From assembly GCA_017430925.1 (NCBI GenBank), contig JAFRMA010000098.1, positions 38,529-102,528 of the forward strand: a DNA stretch of 64,000 nt, given 5' to 3'. Below the pieces are notes generated by a model that saw only the letters and a program-made list of their open reading frames with translations, searched no databases and had not been told where the DNA came from. Shown piece after piece: positions 51,922 through 60,306 of the stretch. The first letter of the stretch is position 1; each line of letters opens with the position of its first letter. A program made the translations under genes and the position numbers. The stretch is from Solobacterium sp. GTDB taxonomy: Bacteria; Bacillota_I; Bacilli_A; Erysipelotrichales; Erysipelotrichaceae.

Positions 51922-54900
51922 ATTCTGATCTTAAGGCTGCTACAGGATCGCTCTTGGCAGCTTTTCTTGACGGCAGTAAACCACCGATCAAGGTTAATAC
52001 AACACTCAGGATCACCAGGGTTACAGCGCCCGTCACAGGCAGTCTTGCCCAGATATCCGCGTCAGTCAGGTGATGGATCAGCATATTACCAGGAATCAGT
52101 AATAACAGTGTTATACCGATACCGAACAATCCTGCCAGTAATCCGATGATGAATGTCTCCGCGTTGAATACAGAAGATACATTTCTCTTGGAGGCACCGA
52201 TGGCACGCAGGATACCGATTTCTTTTCTTCTTTCCAGTACGCTGATGTAGGTGATGACACCAATCATGATTGAAGATACGACCAGGGATATTGCCACAAA
52301 CGCTATCAGGACATAACTGATCGCATTGATGATATCCGTAACGGATGACATCAGTAATCCAACCGTATCGGTATAGGTAATGACTTTCTCCTCATCCAGG
52401 AACCGCATACGTTCGTTATACGCATCCAGGATCTCTATGATCTTACCCTTTCCTTCAAAGTCTCTGGGATAGATCGTAATTGTGTAAGGCTTACGGACAT
52501 CCGCATATCCAAGCAGTTTCAGGTTGGATTCATACGATGCGGGCTGTTTGGACATCAGGGATGTCAGTAACTCTGAGAGTTCCTGTTCATCCATATTCAT
52601 GGATATGGCTTTCGCGAATTCTTCCGGGTGGATGGAGAAGGCGTCGTTCATGTTGGAGGCAATCTGTTCCACGGCAGTCGTCATCACCGTTTCAATCTTT
52701 CCCGCGAACTGTTCCATAAACGAAGTCAGTCCTGACGCTATCGCCTCACCCAGAGATCCCGCAATCCCCGAAAACATGGAACCCAGTGCCTCAGAGAGAG
52801 ATTTCTCCAGTTTCTTTGTGTTGACAGAGGATTCAATTCCCTTGGTCAGTCTTTCCTTGCCGTCTTCCGTCTGTAAATACTTCTGGAACGAAGATAATAG
52901 TTTCTCCGGTTCCGGAAGAGAATTTTCTTCCGCATAACTCTGGTATCCGTCTGTCAGATCCTTGGTCAGTTTATCCATTTCTTCCTGGGGAATCGGATGG
53001 GCCGCAAGATCATCAAACAACGCGGTTAACTGTTCATTGATGATTGCCTGCGCTTCCGGTGTCGCCAGATACTCCTGCATGTTCTCATCAAAGTTCTCCG
53101 GGTCTTTTCCCTCGGTGATGACATACTGTGTATAACCCGACATGACCTGGGTCACCAGGTTCTGGATATATTCGTTGGTCAGGGTATCCAGTTCGTTATT
53201 CCGGATGATCTCTGTTAAGTCTTTTGCCAGCAGTTCGCGGGCTTCTTCTGTCTGGAGATACTGCCAGACGGCAGCCCCGAGCTTCTCATAATCCGTGGAA
53301 GGATCCTTGGACGCATATTCCTGATATCCCTCCAGGATATCCTTGAACATCTCCATGAGATTCTTCGAATTTACCTCGATCTCTATCTGACTCAGAGCTT
53401 TCATCAGTTCTTCTTCGGATACACCGGGCATGGATCCGGACAAAGCATTGGGATCGATCAGACCGGACATATCCATATCACTCATATCCAGATTCGCGAA
53501 CACGGAAGAATCGATGGTCATCTTGCTGGAATCAAACGAGAATACACGGTTTAACGCCTCCGTATCCACCTGGAACAACGTCTCCAGATTCAGGGAAGTA
53601 TCTTCTCTGTCTTCGTTAAATCCCTTGCCGGTAAAGACATCCTGCGAAGGATCTGCCAGCTGTAACTGGGTGATCCGGCTGTCACGGGAATTCTCAATCA
53701 TGTGGACAACCAGAGATTCCGGATAGTATATTCCTCCCTGTAACATCGTTACCGACGCATCTTCCCTGGGCTGCACTACACCCACGATCTTCAGATCTTC
53801 TCCGTTTACCGCCAGATCATAGATATACTTCTTATCCTCGCTCTTATCTGTCCATACTTCGTATTCCGAGTCATAGACATATTTTGCGTAGTGATCCACA
53901 AGTTTAAAGGTAATCCCCAGGAATTCATCATACCGGAAGACTCTCAGGGGACCTTCCGCATCCTTGACACTTTCTCCTGCCGAGAAAGATTCCAGCATCT
54001 TATCTAGTTCCTCCGCATCCTTCAAACCCAGGGTATACAGCACCAGATCACTTACTCTTCCAGATTGTGATATGACAAGTACACACTCGTTGTAGTTCTG
54101 CGGCCAGTGTCCCGCCATGACATCGTAAGAATCCCGGAACAGCGCGGTATCCTTCGGCAAAGCCCGGAAGATATCCATACGCATGGAAGACAACATGAAT
54201 GAGGAAGAATTAAAGCCCAGCACATCAAAGGACTTATCCGGATTGACCTGACGTACGGTCTTTTCTTCTTCATCTACACGGTAGATCAGCGGTGTAACGT
54301 TATAGGTATATTCAATTGCCTTGGCATAGTTATAGATATGACTGTCCGGTCCTTCAAAGTAATCCTTTAATGACGCAAGGTCATTGGCGCTCACCCGGGA
54401 GAACAGTGAGGAAGCGATACGTCTCTCCTTGACGTTCGCGTCTTCTTTTTCTTCGGTCTCCGGCATTTCCAGGAAGGCGTTCAGGGATACGCTGCTGTTC
54501 TGGATCTCCAGAGGATATTCCAGCAGGGTCTCTTCCTCAATATTCTTGATATACTGGTTTACACCGTTGGACAGAGACATGATCAAAGCGATACCGATAA
54601 TACCGATAGAACCTGCAAAGGCCACCAGGATCGTACGTGTCAGCTTTGTACGAAGATTGTTGAAGCTCAGTGCCAGAGCTGTCAGGAAAGACATGGATGA
54701 TCTTCCCATATTCTTATGTACAGGAGGTGCTGTGTCTGCGTCATCCACGATAAACGGATCCGAATCTCCTATGATCTTTCCGTCTTTCAGGTTGACGATA
54801 CGTGTCGCGTACTGTTCCGCAAGTTCGGGGTTATGGGTAACCATGACGACCAGACGGTCACTGGCAACCTCTTTCAACAAGTCCATGACCTGAATACTCG

Positions 54901-55426
54901 TTTCCGTATCCAATGCGCCGGTAGGTTCATCTGCCAGCAGGATATCCGGATCATTGACCAGGGCACGGGCAATTGCCACTCTCTGCATCTGTCCGCCGGA
55001 CATCTGCGCCGGTTTCTTGTGCATCTGATCCCCAAGACCTACCTTACGCAAGGCATCCTGTGCTCTTCTTCTGCGTTCACTGCCGGATATACCGCTAATC
55101 GTCAGGGCAAGTTCCACATTTGCCAGTACAGTCTGGTGAGGAATCAGATTATAACTCTGGAAGACAAAACCAATCGTATGGTTACGGTAGGAGTCCCAGT
55201 CTCTGTCTTTATACTTCTTTGTGGAGATACCGTTGATGATCAGATCACCGCTGTCATACCGGTCCAGACCTCCGACAATGTTCAAAAGCGTTGTCTTTCC
55301 GGATCCGCTGGGTCCGAGAATGGCAACGAATTCATTATCTCTCAGGTTCAGACTTACATGGTCCAGAGCTTTCTGTACCAGTGAACCTGTTCTGTATTCT
55401 TTACAAATATCCCTGATCTGTAACAT
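51920..55426 (-). CDS. MacB-like ABC transporter: fused ATPase and FtsX-type permease
   Basis: One 1168-residue chain. The N-terminal ATPase has Walker A GPSGSGKT (38-45), signature AQMSGGQMQR (140) and Walker B ILLADEP (162). Membrane helices lie near 265-288, 1030-1060, 1090-1112 and 1133-1152; ERRKEIGILRAIGASKRNV is the FtsX mark. Between helix 1 and 2 there is a very large extracytoplasmic domain (about 290-1020) including three related helical units at about 699-762, 764-826 and 827-867. The class is usually an efflux or lipoprotein/peptide-related mechanotransmission transporter. No clear ribosome site lies before the ATG. Confidence 0.9.
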   Translation of the reverse strand: MLQIRDICKEYRTGSLVQKALDHVSLNLRDNEFVAILGPSGSGKTTLLNIVGGLDRYDSGDLIINGISTKKYKDRDWDSYRNHTIGFVFQSYNLIPHQTVLANVELALTISGISGSERRRRAQDALRKVGLGDQMHKKPAQMSGGQMQRVAIARALVNDPDILLADEPTGALDTETSIQVMDLLKEVASDRLVVMVTHNPELAEQYATRIVNLKDGKIIGDSDPFIVDDADTAPPVHKNMGRSSMSFLTALALSFNNLRTKLTRTILVAFAGSIGIIGIALIMSLSNGVNQYIKNIEEETLLEYPLEIQNSSVSLNAFLEMPETEEKEDANVKERRIASSLFSRVSANDLASLKDYFEGPDSHIYNYAKAIEYTYNVTPLIYRVDEEEKTVRQVNPDKSFDVLGFNSSSFMLSSMRMDIFRALPKDTALFRDSYDVMAGHWPQNYNECVLVISQSGRVSDLVLYTLGLKDAEELDKMLESFSAGESVKDAEGPLRVFRYDEFLGITFKLVDHYAKYVYDSEYEVWTDKSEDKKYIYDLAVNGEDLKIVGVVQPREDASVTMLQGGIYYPESLVVHMIENSRDSRITQLQLADPSQDVFTGKGFNEDREDTSLNLETLFQVDTEALNRVFSFDSSKMTIDSSVFANLDMSDMDMSGLIDPNALSGSMPGVSEEELMKALSQIEIEVNSKNLMEMFKDILEGYQEYASKDPSTDYEKLGAAVWQYLQTEEARELLAKDLTEIIRNNELDTLTNEYIQNLVTQVMSGYTQYVITEGKDPENFDENMQEYLATPEAQAIINEQLTALFDDLAAHPIPQEEMDKLTKDLTDGYQSYAEENSLPEPEKLLSSFQKYLQTEDGKERLTKGIESSVNTKKLEKSLSEALGSMFSGIAGSLGEAIASGLTSFMEQFAGKIETVMTTAVEQIASNMNDAFSIHPEEFAKAISMNMDEQELSELLTSLMSKQPASYESNLKLLGYADVRKPYTITIYPRDFEGKGKIIEILDAYNERMRFLDEEKVITYTDTVGLLMSSVTDIINAISYVLIAFVAISLVVSSIMIGVITYISVLERRKEIGILRAIGASKRNVSSVFNAETFIIGLLAGLFGIGITLLLLIPGNMLIHHLTDADIWARLPVTGAVTLVILSVVLTLIGGLLPSRKAAKSDPVAALRSE

Positions 55427-55618
55427 ATTCAGAGCATTTATATTATCACACGACTGTGGATATTTTATGTGATGAAATAAAAATATTCTGTGTTAACGGA
55501 TGGAACATATATAAAAACCGTAGATGTTTATAGAAATACAGTGGTTATCCTCACGGAATCAGCCGTAATGATCGCAGCCTGTGATAAGATGAAACCAGAA
55601 TAAACAGGAGGTATGAAT

Positions 55619-56551
55619 ATGCGGCAGTTTCTCGTGTATGATCTTGGCGGTACATTTATCAAATACGCGTTGATGGATGAATCCGGCACTGTGATCGAAC
55701 AAAGTAAAGTTCCTTCCCCTACGGATAATCTGGATCATCTTCTGGATGTCATGGCGGAGATTGCGGCTGGTTATAAAGGAAGTTTTGAAGGTGCGGCAGT
55801 ATCCATGCCGGGAAGAATTGATACCAGGAAAGGGATTGCCTATACCGGCGGCGCATACAGATTCATCAAGGATACACCGTTTGCGGAATTACTCCGTGAG
55901 CGTATCGGCACAGATGTTGTGATCGCGAATGACGGCAAGTGCGCAGCCAAGGCAGAAGTGACCTATGGTGCCCTGAAGGATGTGGAAAACGGTGCGGTTA
56001 TCGTCCTGGGAACAGGTACCGGCGGCGGTATCGTGCTGAATCATGATGTCTGGATGGGACAATCCGGAGGTGCCGGAGAGTTATCCGCCCTGGTCTGTGA
56101 TCTGAACAAGGTAGCCCAGCATGGCTTCGGCATGGATAATCCCGGCAGTGTTTATGCGGGATTCGGCAGTGCTACTGGATTGGTCCTGTGCTATGCGGAA
56201 GCCAAGGGAATTCCGGTGCCTCAGGCCTTTGAGACGATCAACGGGGTGACCTTCTTTCAAGCCTACGATGCCGGTGAAGAGGAAGCTGTAAAAGCGCTGG
56301 AGACTTTCGGGATGAATACAGCTGTCGGTATTACTTCCGTACAGTGTGTGCTTGATCTGGAGAGGTATGCGATCGGCGGCGGAATCAGCGCCAGAAAAGA
56401 AGTGACAGATTCAATCCGTAAGGGTATCGATAAACTGTTCTCCGGCAGTTTTACCCTGCCGTTCTCCAAACCGGAGATCGTTACCTGCACCTTCGGCAAT
56501 GACGCCAATCTGATTGGTGCCTTGTCTTTCTATACCAGCAGGAAAGACTGA
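55619..56551 (+). CDS. ROK-family sugar kinase
   Basis: A 310-residue kinase of the ROK group. The phosphate motif VYDLGGTFIKYALMD starts near residue 6, the catalytic base Asp is in VIANDGKCAA (near residue 103), and LGTGTGGGIVL and AIGGGISARKE are typical. The zinc box CxCGxxGC, common in ROK glucokinases, is absent; the region reads HGFGMDNPGS instead. The start at 55619 is preferred because GGAGG lies seven bases before it; an ATG at 55613 is too close to that site. Substrate: a hexose or glucoside. Confidence 0.88.
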   Translation: MRQFLVYDLGGTFIKYALMDESGTVIEQSKVPSPTDNLDHLLDVMAEIAAGYKGSFEGAAVSMPGRIDTRKGIAYTGGAYRFIKDTPFAELLRERIGTDVVIANDGKCAAKAEVTYGALKDVENGAVIVLGTGTGGGIVLNHDVWMGQSGGAGELSALVCDLNKVAQHGFGMDNPGSVYAGFGSATGLVLCYAEAKGIPVPQAFETINGVTFFQAYDAGEEEAVKALETFGMNTAVGITSVQCVLDLERYAIGGGISARKEVTDSIRKGIDKLFSGSFTLPFSKPEIVTCTFGNDANLIGALSFYTSRKD

Positions 56552-56622
56552 AGCAGGTATTGATTTCACCGGAAAAACAAGTAAACTGATTCTTGCGTAA
56601 AACGCTGAAACGGAGAATAAAC

Positions 56623-57090
56623 ATGAAATATAACAAGATTGCGGCAGTCCTGGCATCTGTCCTTGTAGTGAACATGGCTGCCTGCGCCAAAACAGACAAA
56701 CCTGCGGAATCCGCTGCTCCTCAGGCTACAACTGAATCCAGCAAAGCAGCGATCGTCGGTTCCTGGCAGTTATCCCAGGTTCTCGTTTCTGAGAAAGAAG
56801 GAGAAAACCCTGTAGAAGTAAAGGAAGAAGATCACGCTTCCATGTTCGAAGAGAAGGAAAACGTCTATACCTTCAATGAGGATGGGACCGGAATGATTCT
56901 GATCATTGCCGGACCGGACAAACTGGAAAAAGAAGTTACCTGGGTAGCCAACCCGGAAGGAAGCTTCACTGTCACAGACGATGGCGAAGAAGAATTCTAT
57001 CTTTATGATCCTGTAGACGATGTCCTGATGAGAGAGTATATCGAACAGAATCCGTACATCCATGTACTGACCGTATTTGCGCGTCAGTAG
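56623..57090 (+). CDS. Lipoprotein, lipocalin-like
   Basis: A 155-residue lipoprotein. The signal peptide MKYNKIAAVLASVLVVNMAAC ends in a lipobox with Cys21; then a Ser/Ala/Thr linker and a compact domain beginning GSWQLSQVLV, with YTFNEDGTGMILI, which is the pattern of small lipocalin-like beta domains. The ATG at 56623 has a GGAG site; the open frame to 56593 starts with TTG and lies before it. It lies downstream of the ROK gene and is followed by a strong terminator. Function unknown. Confidence 0.82.
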   Translation: MKYNKIAAVLASVLVVNMAACAKTDKPAESAAPQATTESSKAAIVGSWQLSQVLVSEKEGENPVEVKEEDHASMFEEKENVYTFNEDGTGMILIIAGPDKLEKEVTWVANPEGSFTVTDDGEEEFYLYDPVDDVLMREYIEQNPYIHVLTVFARQ

Positions 57091-57138
57091 CACCGGATAC
57101 TGACAGATATCCGGGAAACTGAAAAAAAAGCGGGATAA

Positions 57139-57164
57139 AAAAGAACTGCCTTAGCAGTTCTTTT
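57139..57164. terminator. Bidirectional terminator
   Basis: AAAAGAACTGC and GCAGTTCTTTT are perfect arms around a CTTA loop. It ends the lipoprotein gene and the convergent hsp20 gene. Confidence 0.9.
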
Positions 57165-57168
57165 CGTT

Positions 57169-57612
57169 CTATTCGATCATAATTGTTGTCTTATGCGGCA
57201 GTTCTTTCTCATCTTTCTTCGGTACTTCCAGAGTCAGTACACCATCTTCGAATTTCGCTTTGATCTCCTGCGGGGTGATCTGTTCACCAACGTAGAAGCT
57301 TCTCTGCAGGGTTCCGGCATATCTCTCCTGCCTTACGATCTTGCCCTGGGTATTCTTTGTGTCCTGATCCAGGCCTTTCGCTGCCGTGATGGTCAGATAT
57401 CCATCTTTCAGTTCCAGCTGGATATTCTCCTTCTTGAAGCCAGGCAGATCTACTTCTACCTGATAGTGATCTTCATGTTCGCGGACATCCGTCAGCATCT
57501 CTCTTCCTGCGCGTTTTCCGTACAGTTTACGGTCAATGCCGCGGAACTCCTTCTCGAAATCATCCATCCAGTCATCAAACAAATTCTCTGTGAAAAATCC
57601 AGGTCTCAACAT
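57169..57612 (-). CDS. Hsp20/alpha-crystallin small heat-shock protein
   Basis: A 147-residue small heat-shock protein that holds unfolding proteins. It has a short N-terminal arm (MLRPGFFTENLFDDWMDDF), the alpha-crystallin domain from about residue 40 (YQVEVDLPGFKKENIQLEL) to FEDGVLTLEVPKK, where the GVLTL motif is the family mark, and a C-terminal tail ending TTIMIE with the I-x-I-type motif. AGGAGGT is the ribosome site. The transcript starts with a sigma-A promoter overlapping a CIRCE operator, so it is under HrcA control; see also the hairpin over its start. Confidence 0.95.
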   Translation of the reverse strand: MLRPGFFTENLFDDWMDDFEKEFRGIDRKLYGKRAGREMLTDVREHEDHYQVEVDLPGFKKENIQLELKDGYLTITAAKGLDQDTKNTQGKIVRQERYAGTLQRSFYVGEQITPQEIKAKFEDGVLTLEVPKKDEKELPHKTTIMIE

Positions 57613-57665
57613 AGTTACTACCTCCTTTACTCATCTTCATGTTCAATGTATGAACTATGTCTGAG
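57605..57665 (-). promoter_or_regulatory. Candidate RNA hairpin sequestering the hsp20 start codon
   Basis: In the transcript, 57665-57653 (CTCAGACATAGTT) can pair with 57616-57605 (AACTATGTTGAG, which contains the ATG) in 12 base pairs with one bulged G. The ribosome site lies in the 36-base loop. Such a fold around start codon and ribosome site is how RNA thermometers of small heat-shock genes work; here it is only predicted from complementarity. Confidence 0.5.
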
Positions 57666-57730
57666 CAAGGGAATGGAGGGTTTGGATTCTATATCAATGT
57701 AGGATCTTCTCTGTTCCTCTGTTCAATTCT

Positions 57731-57759
57731 GTTATAGTCTTCTTTGCTAGCACTGTCAA
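57731..57759 (-). promoter_or_regulatory. Sigma-A promoter of hsp20
   Basis: On the minus strand TTGACA (57759-57754) and TATAAC (57736-57731) are 17 bases apart, a near-perfect vegetative promoter. The -35 box lies inside the CIRCE element. The expected start is near 57725, giving a leader of about 113 bases. Confidence 0.85.
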
Positions 57760-57773
57760 TAGGCGAGTGCTAA
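57747..57773 (-). promoter_or_regulatory. CIRCE operator (HrcA binding site)
   Basis: The plus strand reads CTAGCACTG, nine bases, GAGTGCTAA, with two mismatches in the left arm to the consensus TTAGCACTC-N9-GAGTGCTAA. The spacing is exact. It overlaps the hsp20 -35 box and also the last bases (TAG) of the neighbouring gene, whose coding frame ends at 57770. Confidence 0.93.
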
Positions 57774-59098
57774 TTTTCAAATAATTTTTGTGTTAATTCT
57801 CTGGCTTTCTCCGTCAGCGGTTCATCCATACTTCCCGGTTCCACGGCTCCGAAAGACTGGAAGACCAGGTGGTCCGCAGACCCCTTATCCAGCGTATAAC
57901 CGCCGTCTCCGGGAATATGCGTGATCACGAAGACATCGTCCAGGCCGGTAGCTTTCATCATATCTCTGCCAATCTCCGCGTAGATCTCCGCGCTGGTCAG
58001 AAGAATACCGATATGACCGAGACGGATCCCCTGCACCGCCACATCCAGCGTTCTGTCAGGATCCGGCACCATCTTCGGAAGTTCCGGCATCACCGGCAGA
58101 TCTCCCGGTTTTCTCTCTCCGCGTCCGCCCATACGCAGGCCAAACGGAGGCATCTTGAACGCAGGATCTTTCATTCTTGCGGGAACCAGTATATTGGAGG
58201 TAATCAAGTCAATTTCGTCCTCTTCTGATGTCACCACAGACTCCAGACACTTCACCGCGTCCGCGCCCTGCTGTGTACCGAGAATATCCATGTTCATATA
58301 CCCTGTACCATCCGGATAATCCAGTCTTGTGACATATCCGTCCTCATATTCCTTGTACTGGTAATCAAACAACAGCGGATCCTGGTTTCCGGCAGCCCCG
58401 GAAGTCCAGATACACACGGTATCTTCCCCGTAGTAGTTCTCCACGAACTCGCAGGCAATCCCCGGGAAATTGGATGAACTCTTGATCTTCCCGTCGGTAT
58501 CCTTCGCACAGAACGCGCATACCGCATGAGCACCGAAGTTCAGCATTGCCGCAATCATCCGGTCCTGTTCATCCGTGATCTTGACGACTGCCAGCGTATG
58601 ATTGGAATACAGATCGTATGCCGGGCCTTCCACCCAGAAGCCATGCGCAGTCTTCTTGTCCCGGTTCACATTACAGTAACTCTGTATCTCCCCGTAACCG
58701 ATCTTTGCCTTACGCATACTTGAAACAGCCTGCCGGACTGCCGTACAGGCCTGTGTTACCGCGTATTCCTTAAAGAACGCGAACTTGTCATCCGCGCCTT
58801 TCACCATCTTACTGCGGTCATTCGGAGCCGAATGATTATGTGTAACCGCGACGATGATCTCTTCTTCTTTATAGCCGGAAGCTTCACTGAGTTTCTTCAT
58901 CAGTTCCGGATGCGAAGGAATATCACTCATCTCAAAGACCACAAACAAGATCTTCTTCTCCGTATTATCCAAAGCCAGTGCACGTACATGGCAGGGATTC
59001 CTGCTCTCTTCTGTCATCCCGAAATTCGTTGGAAACGGATAATACTGTTTCGGGGGATCAATCGTTACTTTCCCCGCTCCTGCATATAACTTGCTCAT
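57770..59098 (-). CDS. Neutral-ceramidase-fold hydrolase (paralogue 1)
   Basis: A 442-residue protein of the neutral/alkaline ceramidase N-terminal-domain family. It has an amino end LYAGAGKVTIDPP, the zinc-site THNHSAPND near residue 95, and a second HAVCAF-like histidine near residue 190. In ceramidases the catalytic serine lies in a GDVSPN motif; the matching place here reads SGAAGNQDP and has no serine at that point, so another reaction is possible. There is no signal peptide, so it is cytosolic. The ATG at 59098 has a GGGAG site. It is similar to the gene at 60307-61671. Confidence 0.8.
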   Translation of the reverse strand: MSKLYAGAGKVTIDPPKQYYPFPTNFGMTEESRNPCHVRALALDNTEKKILFVVFEMSDIPSHPELMKKLSEASGYKEEEIIVAVTHNHSAPNDRSKMVKGADDKFAFFKEYAVTQACTAVRQAVSSMRKAKIGYGEIQSYCNVNRDKKTAHGFWVEGPAYDLYSNHTLAVVKITDEQDRMIAAMLNFGAHAVCAFCAKDTDGKIKSSSNFPGIACEFVENYYGEDTVCIWTSGAAGNQDPLLFDYQYKEYEDGYVTRLDYPDGTGYMNMDILGTQQGADAVKCLESVVTSEEDEIDLITSNILVPARMKDPAFKMPPFGLRMGGRGERKPGDLPVMPELPKMVPDPDRTLDVAVQGIRLGHIGILLTSAEIYAEIGRDMMKATGLDDVFVITHIPGDGGYTLDKGSADHLVFQSFGAVEPGSMDEPLTEKARELTQKLFEN

Positions 59099-59117
59099 TA
59101 TAAATCTCCCTTTTGTA

Positions 59118-59459
59118 CTATGCTGTTTTGTCAAAACCCAGATACTGTGTTCCGTGATAGGACAGTTTTCCCTTGTCACCCACATGCAGGAATCCGTACT
59201 CCTGTTCACTGATGTGGAACTCCTCACGTTCCCCGTTCTTCTTCTCAAATGTCACGTAATACTCTGTAACCGAAGAAAGACCACTGCGGCTCACTGCCGC
59301 ATCCGCTACCGGTTCATACTCTTGTCTGTCTTCACGCAGGTCTACGACCTTCACTTCCGCACTCTGATACGGAGATTTGTTGTTTAACCGCTGCCGTAAA
59401 TATCCCGCCAGGACAAAGACAGCAATCACTGCCAGTACACCAATCAAACCTTTAATCAT
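59118..59459 (-). CDS. DUF2500 family protein
   Basis: A small protein of 113 residues with one N-terminal membrane helix (residues 3-20) and a beta-rich extracytoplasmic part. SVTEYYVTFEKKNGEREEF and the GDKGKLSYHGTQYLGF end are the DUF2500 pattern; function is unknown. Its ATG overlaps the YunG-like gene by eight bases, so they are coupled. Confidence 0.82.
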   Translation of the reverse strand: MIKGLIGVLAVIAVFVLAGYLRQRLNNKSPYQSAEVKVVDLREDRQEYEPVADAAVSRSGLSSVTEYYVTFEKKNGEREEFHISEQEYGFLHVGDKGKLSYHGTQYLGFDKTA

Positions 59460-59889
59460 CTCCGGTACCTCCTGTTTTTTCCTTTAACTTCTTCTGTAAC
59501 AACAGATATCTCCGGTACTTCTCTTCTTTCGCAAAATGTACATCTCTTGACTGTGGATACACATTTATATAATCCAGTACTTCACCAGGAAACTGCTCAC
59601 TTGTCAAATCCACATCTCTTCCGGAAATACGGTTAAAACAATGATAATTCCCGTCTTCCAGGGGTATACCATACACCTCTCCGCCAAACAGATCCTGTAC
59701 CAGAAACGCAGTAATGGAACACTGTCCAAGCGTGAAATTCTCTTCTGACCACTGCGCGCGCATCCTCGGCGTACAGGTCTCCGCACACCAGACATCCTTC
59801 AGCACATGATAAAGATCATCCACCGTCCCTATCCCGGGATACAGAGGATTGACTACAGATATACTCCCGTTTTCCTTACCGTAATACAT
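59452..59889 (-). CDS. YunG-like protein
   Basis: A 145-residue cytosolic protein of the YunG family. Family marks are DVWCAETCTPRMRAQWSEEN, LGQCSITAFLVQDLFGG and the YHCFNRISGRDVDLTSEQF end. The Cys and later His resemble those of NlpC/P60-like cysteine enzymes, but activity is not known. A TATAAT at 59910-59905 lies close to the ATG, so the leader would be only about nine bases long. Confidence 0.82.
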   Translation of the reverse strand: MYYGKENGSISVVNPLYPGIGTVDDLYHVLKDVWCAETCTPRMRAQWSEENFTLGQCSITAFLVQDLFGGEVYGIPLEDGNYHCFNRISGRDVDLTSEQFPGEVLDYINVYPQSRDVHFAKEEKYRRYLLLQKKLKEKTGGTGDD

Positions 59890-59904
59890 GGTTACTCTGT
59901 TTGA

Positions 59905-59910
59905 ATTATA
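59905..59910 (-). promoter_or_regulatory. Candidate -10 box for yunG-like gene
   Basis: Perfect TATAAT on the minus strand, about 16 bases before the start codon. The -35 position (TGCGTA) is poor. Confidence 0.45.
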
Positions 59911-59982
59911 TCATCTATATGATTCTGTACGCATGAGGGATTTACGGTGATTCTCTCCTGCACATAACGTGTACAACAGAAA

Positions 59983-60008
59983 ACGACAGTTCATTCTCAA
60001 ACTGCCGT
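59983..60008 (-). terminator. Terminator after the small gene at 60029
   Basis: On the minus strand ACGGCAGTT pairs with AACTGTCGT (one G-T pair) around an eight-base loop, followed by TTTTCTGTT. Confidence 0.75.
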
Positions 60009-60028
60009 TTAGATCAGACATTAATGAA

Positions 60029-60244
60029 TCAAATCTCAACCTTTTCTGTTTCAGATAGATATTCTGAATATATACGTTGATACTCTTCCGGAGAGATTTC
60101 ATATTGCTCTGTAATCATATTACAGATACGTTCATCCTCGAGATTCAATTTACTTAGTATCTGTATCGCATTGACAATACCCTTGATTCTTTCCTGTTCT
60201 CTAGCTTCTCTTGCCATTCTCTCCATTTTCTCACCGATTGTCAT
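60029..60244 (-). CDS. Small helical protein of 71 residues, Rpn-tail-like
   Basis: The product begins MTIGEKMERMAREAREQERIK and is highly charged and helical; it looks like the C-terminal helices of Rpn-type PD-(D/E)XK transposase/nuclease proteins, of which it may be a leftover. The ATG has a GGAGAG site at good distance and a terminator follows directly, which argues that it is transcribed. It lies 62 bases after the ceramidase-fold gene. No other domain is seen. Confidence 0.55.
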   Translation of the reverse strand: MTIGEKMERMAREAREQERIKGIVNAIQILSKLNLEDERICNMITEQYEISPEEYQRIYSEYLSETEKVEI

Positions 60245-60306
60245 AAACCGTTCTCTCCAATCCTTGTTGTACCGGACTTCCTGTTTTCCTCTCCAACCAA
60301 TATTAA

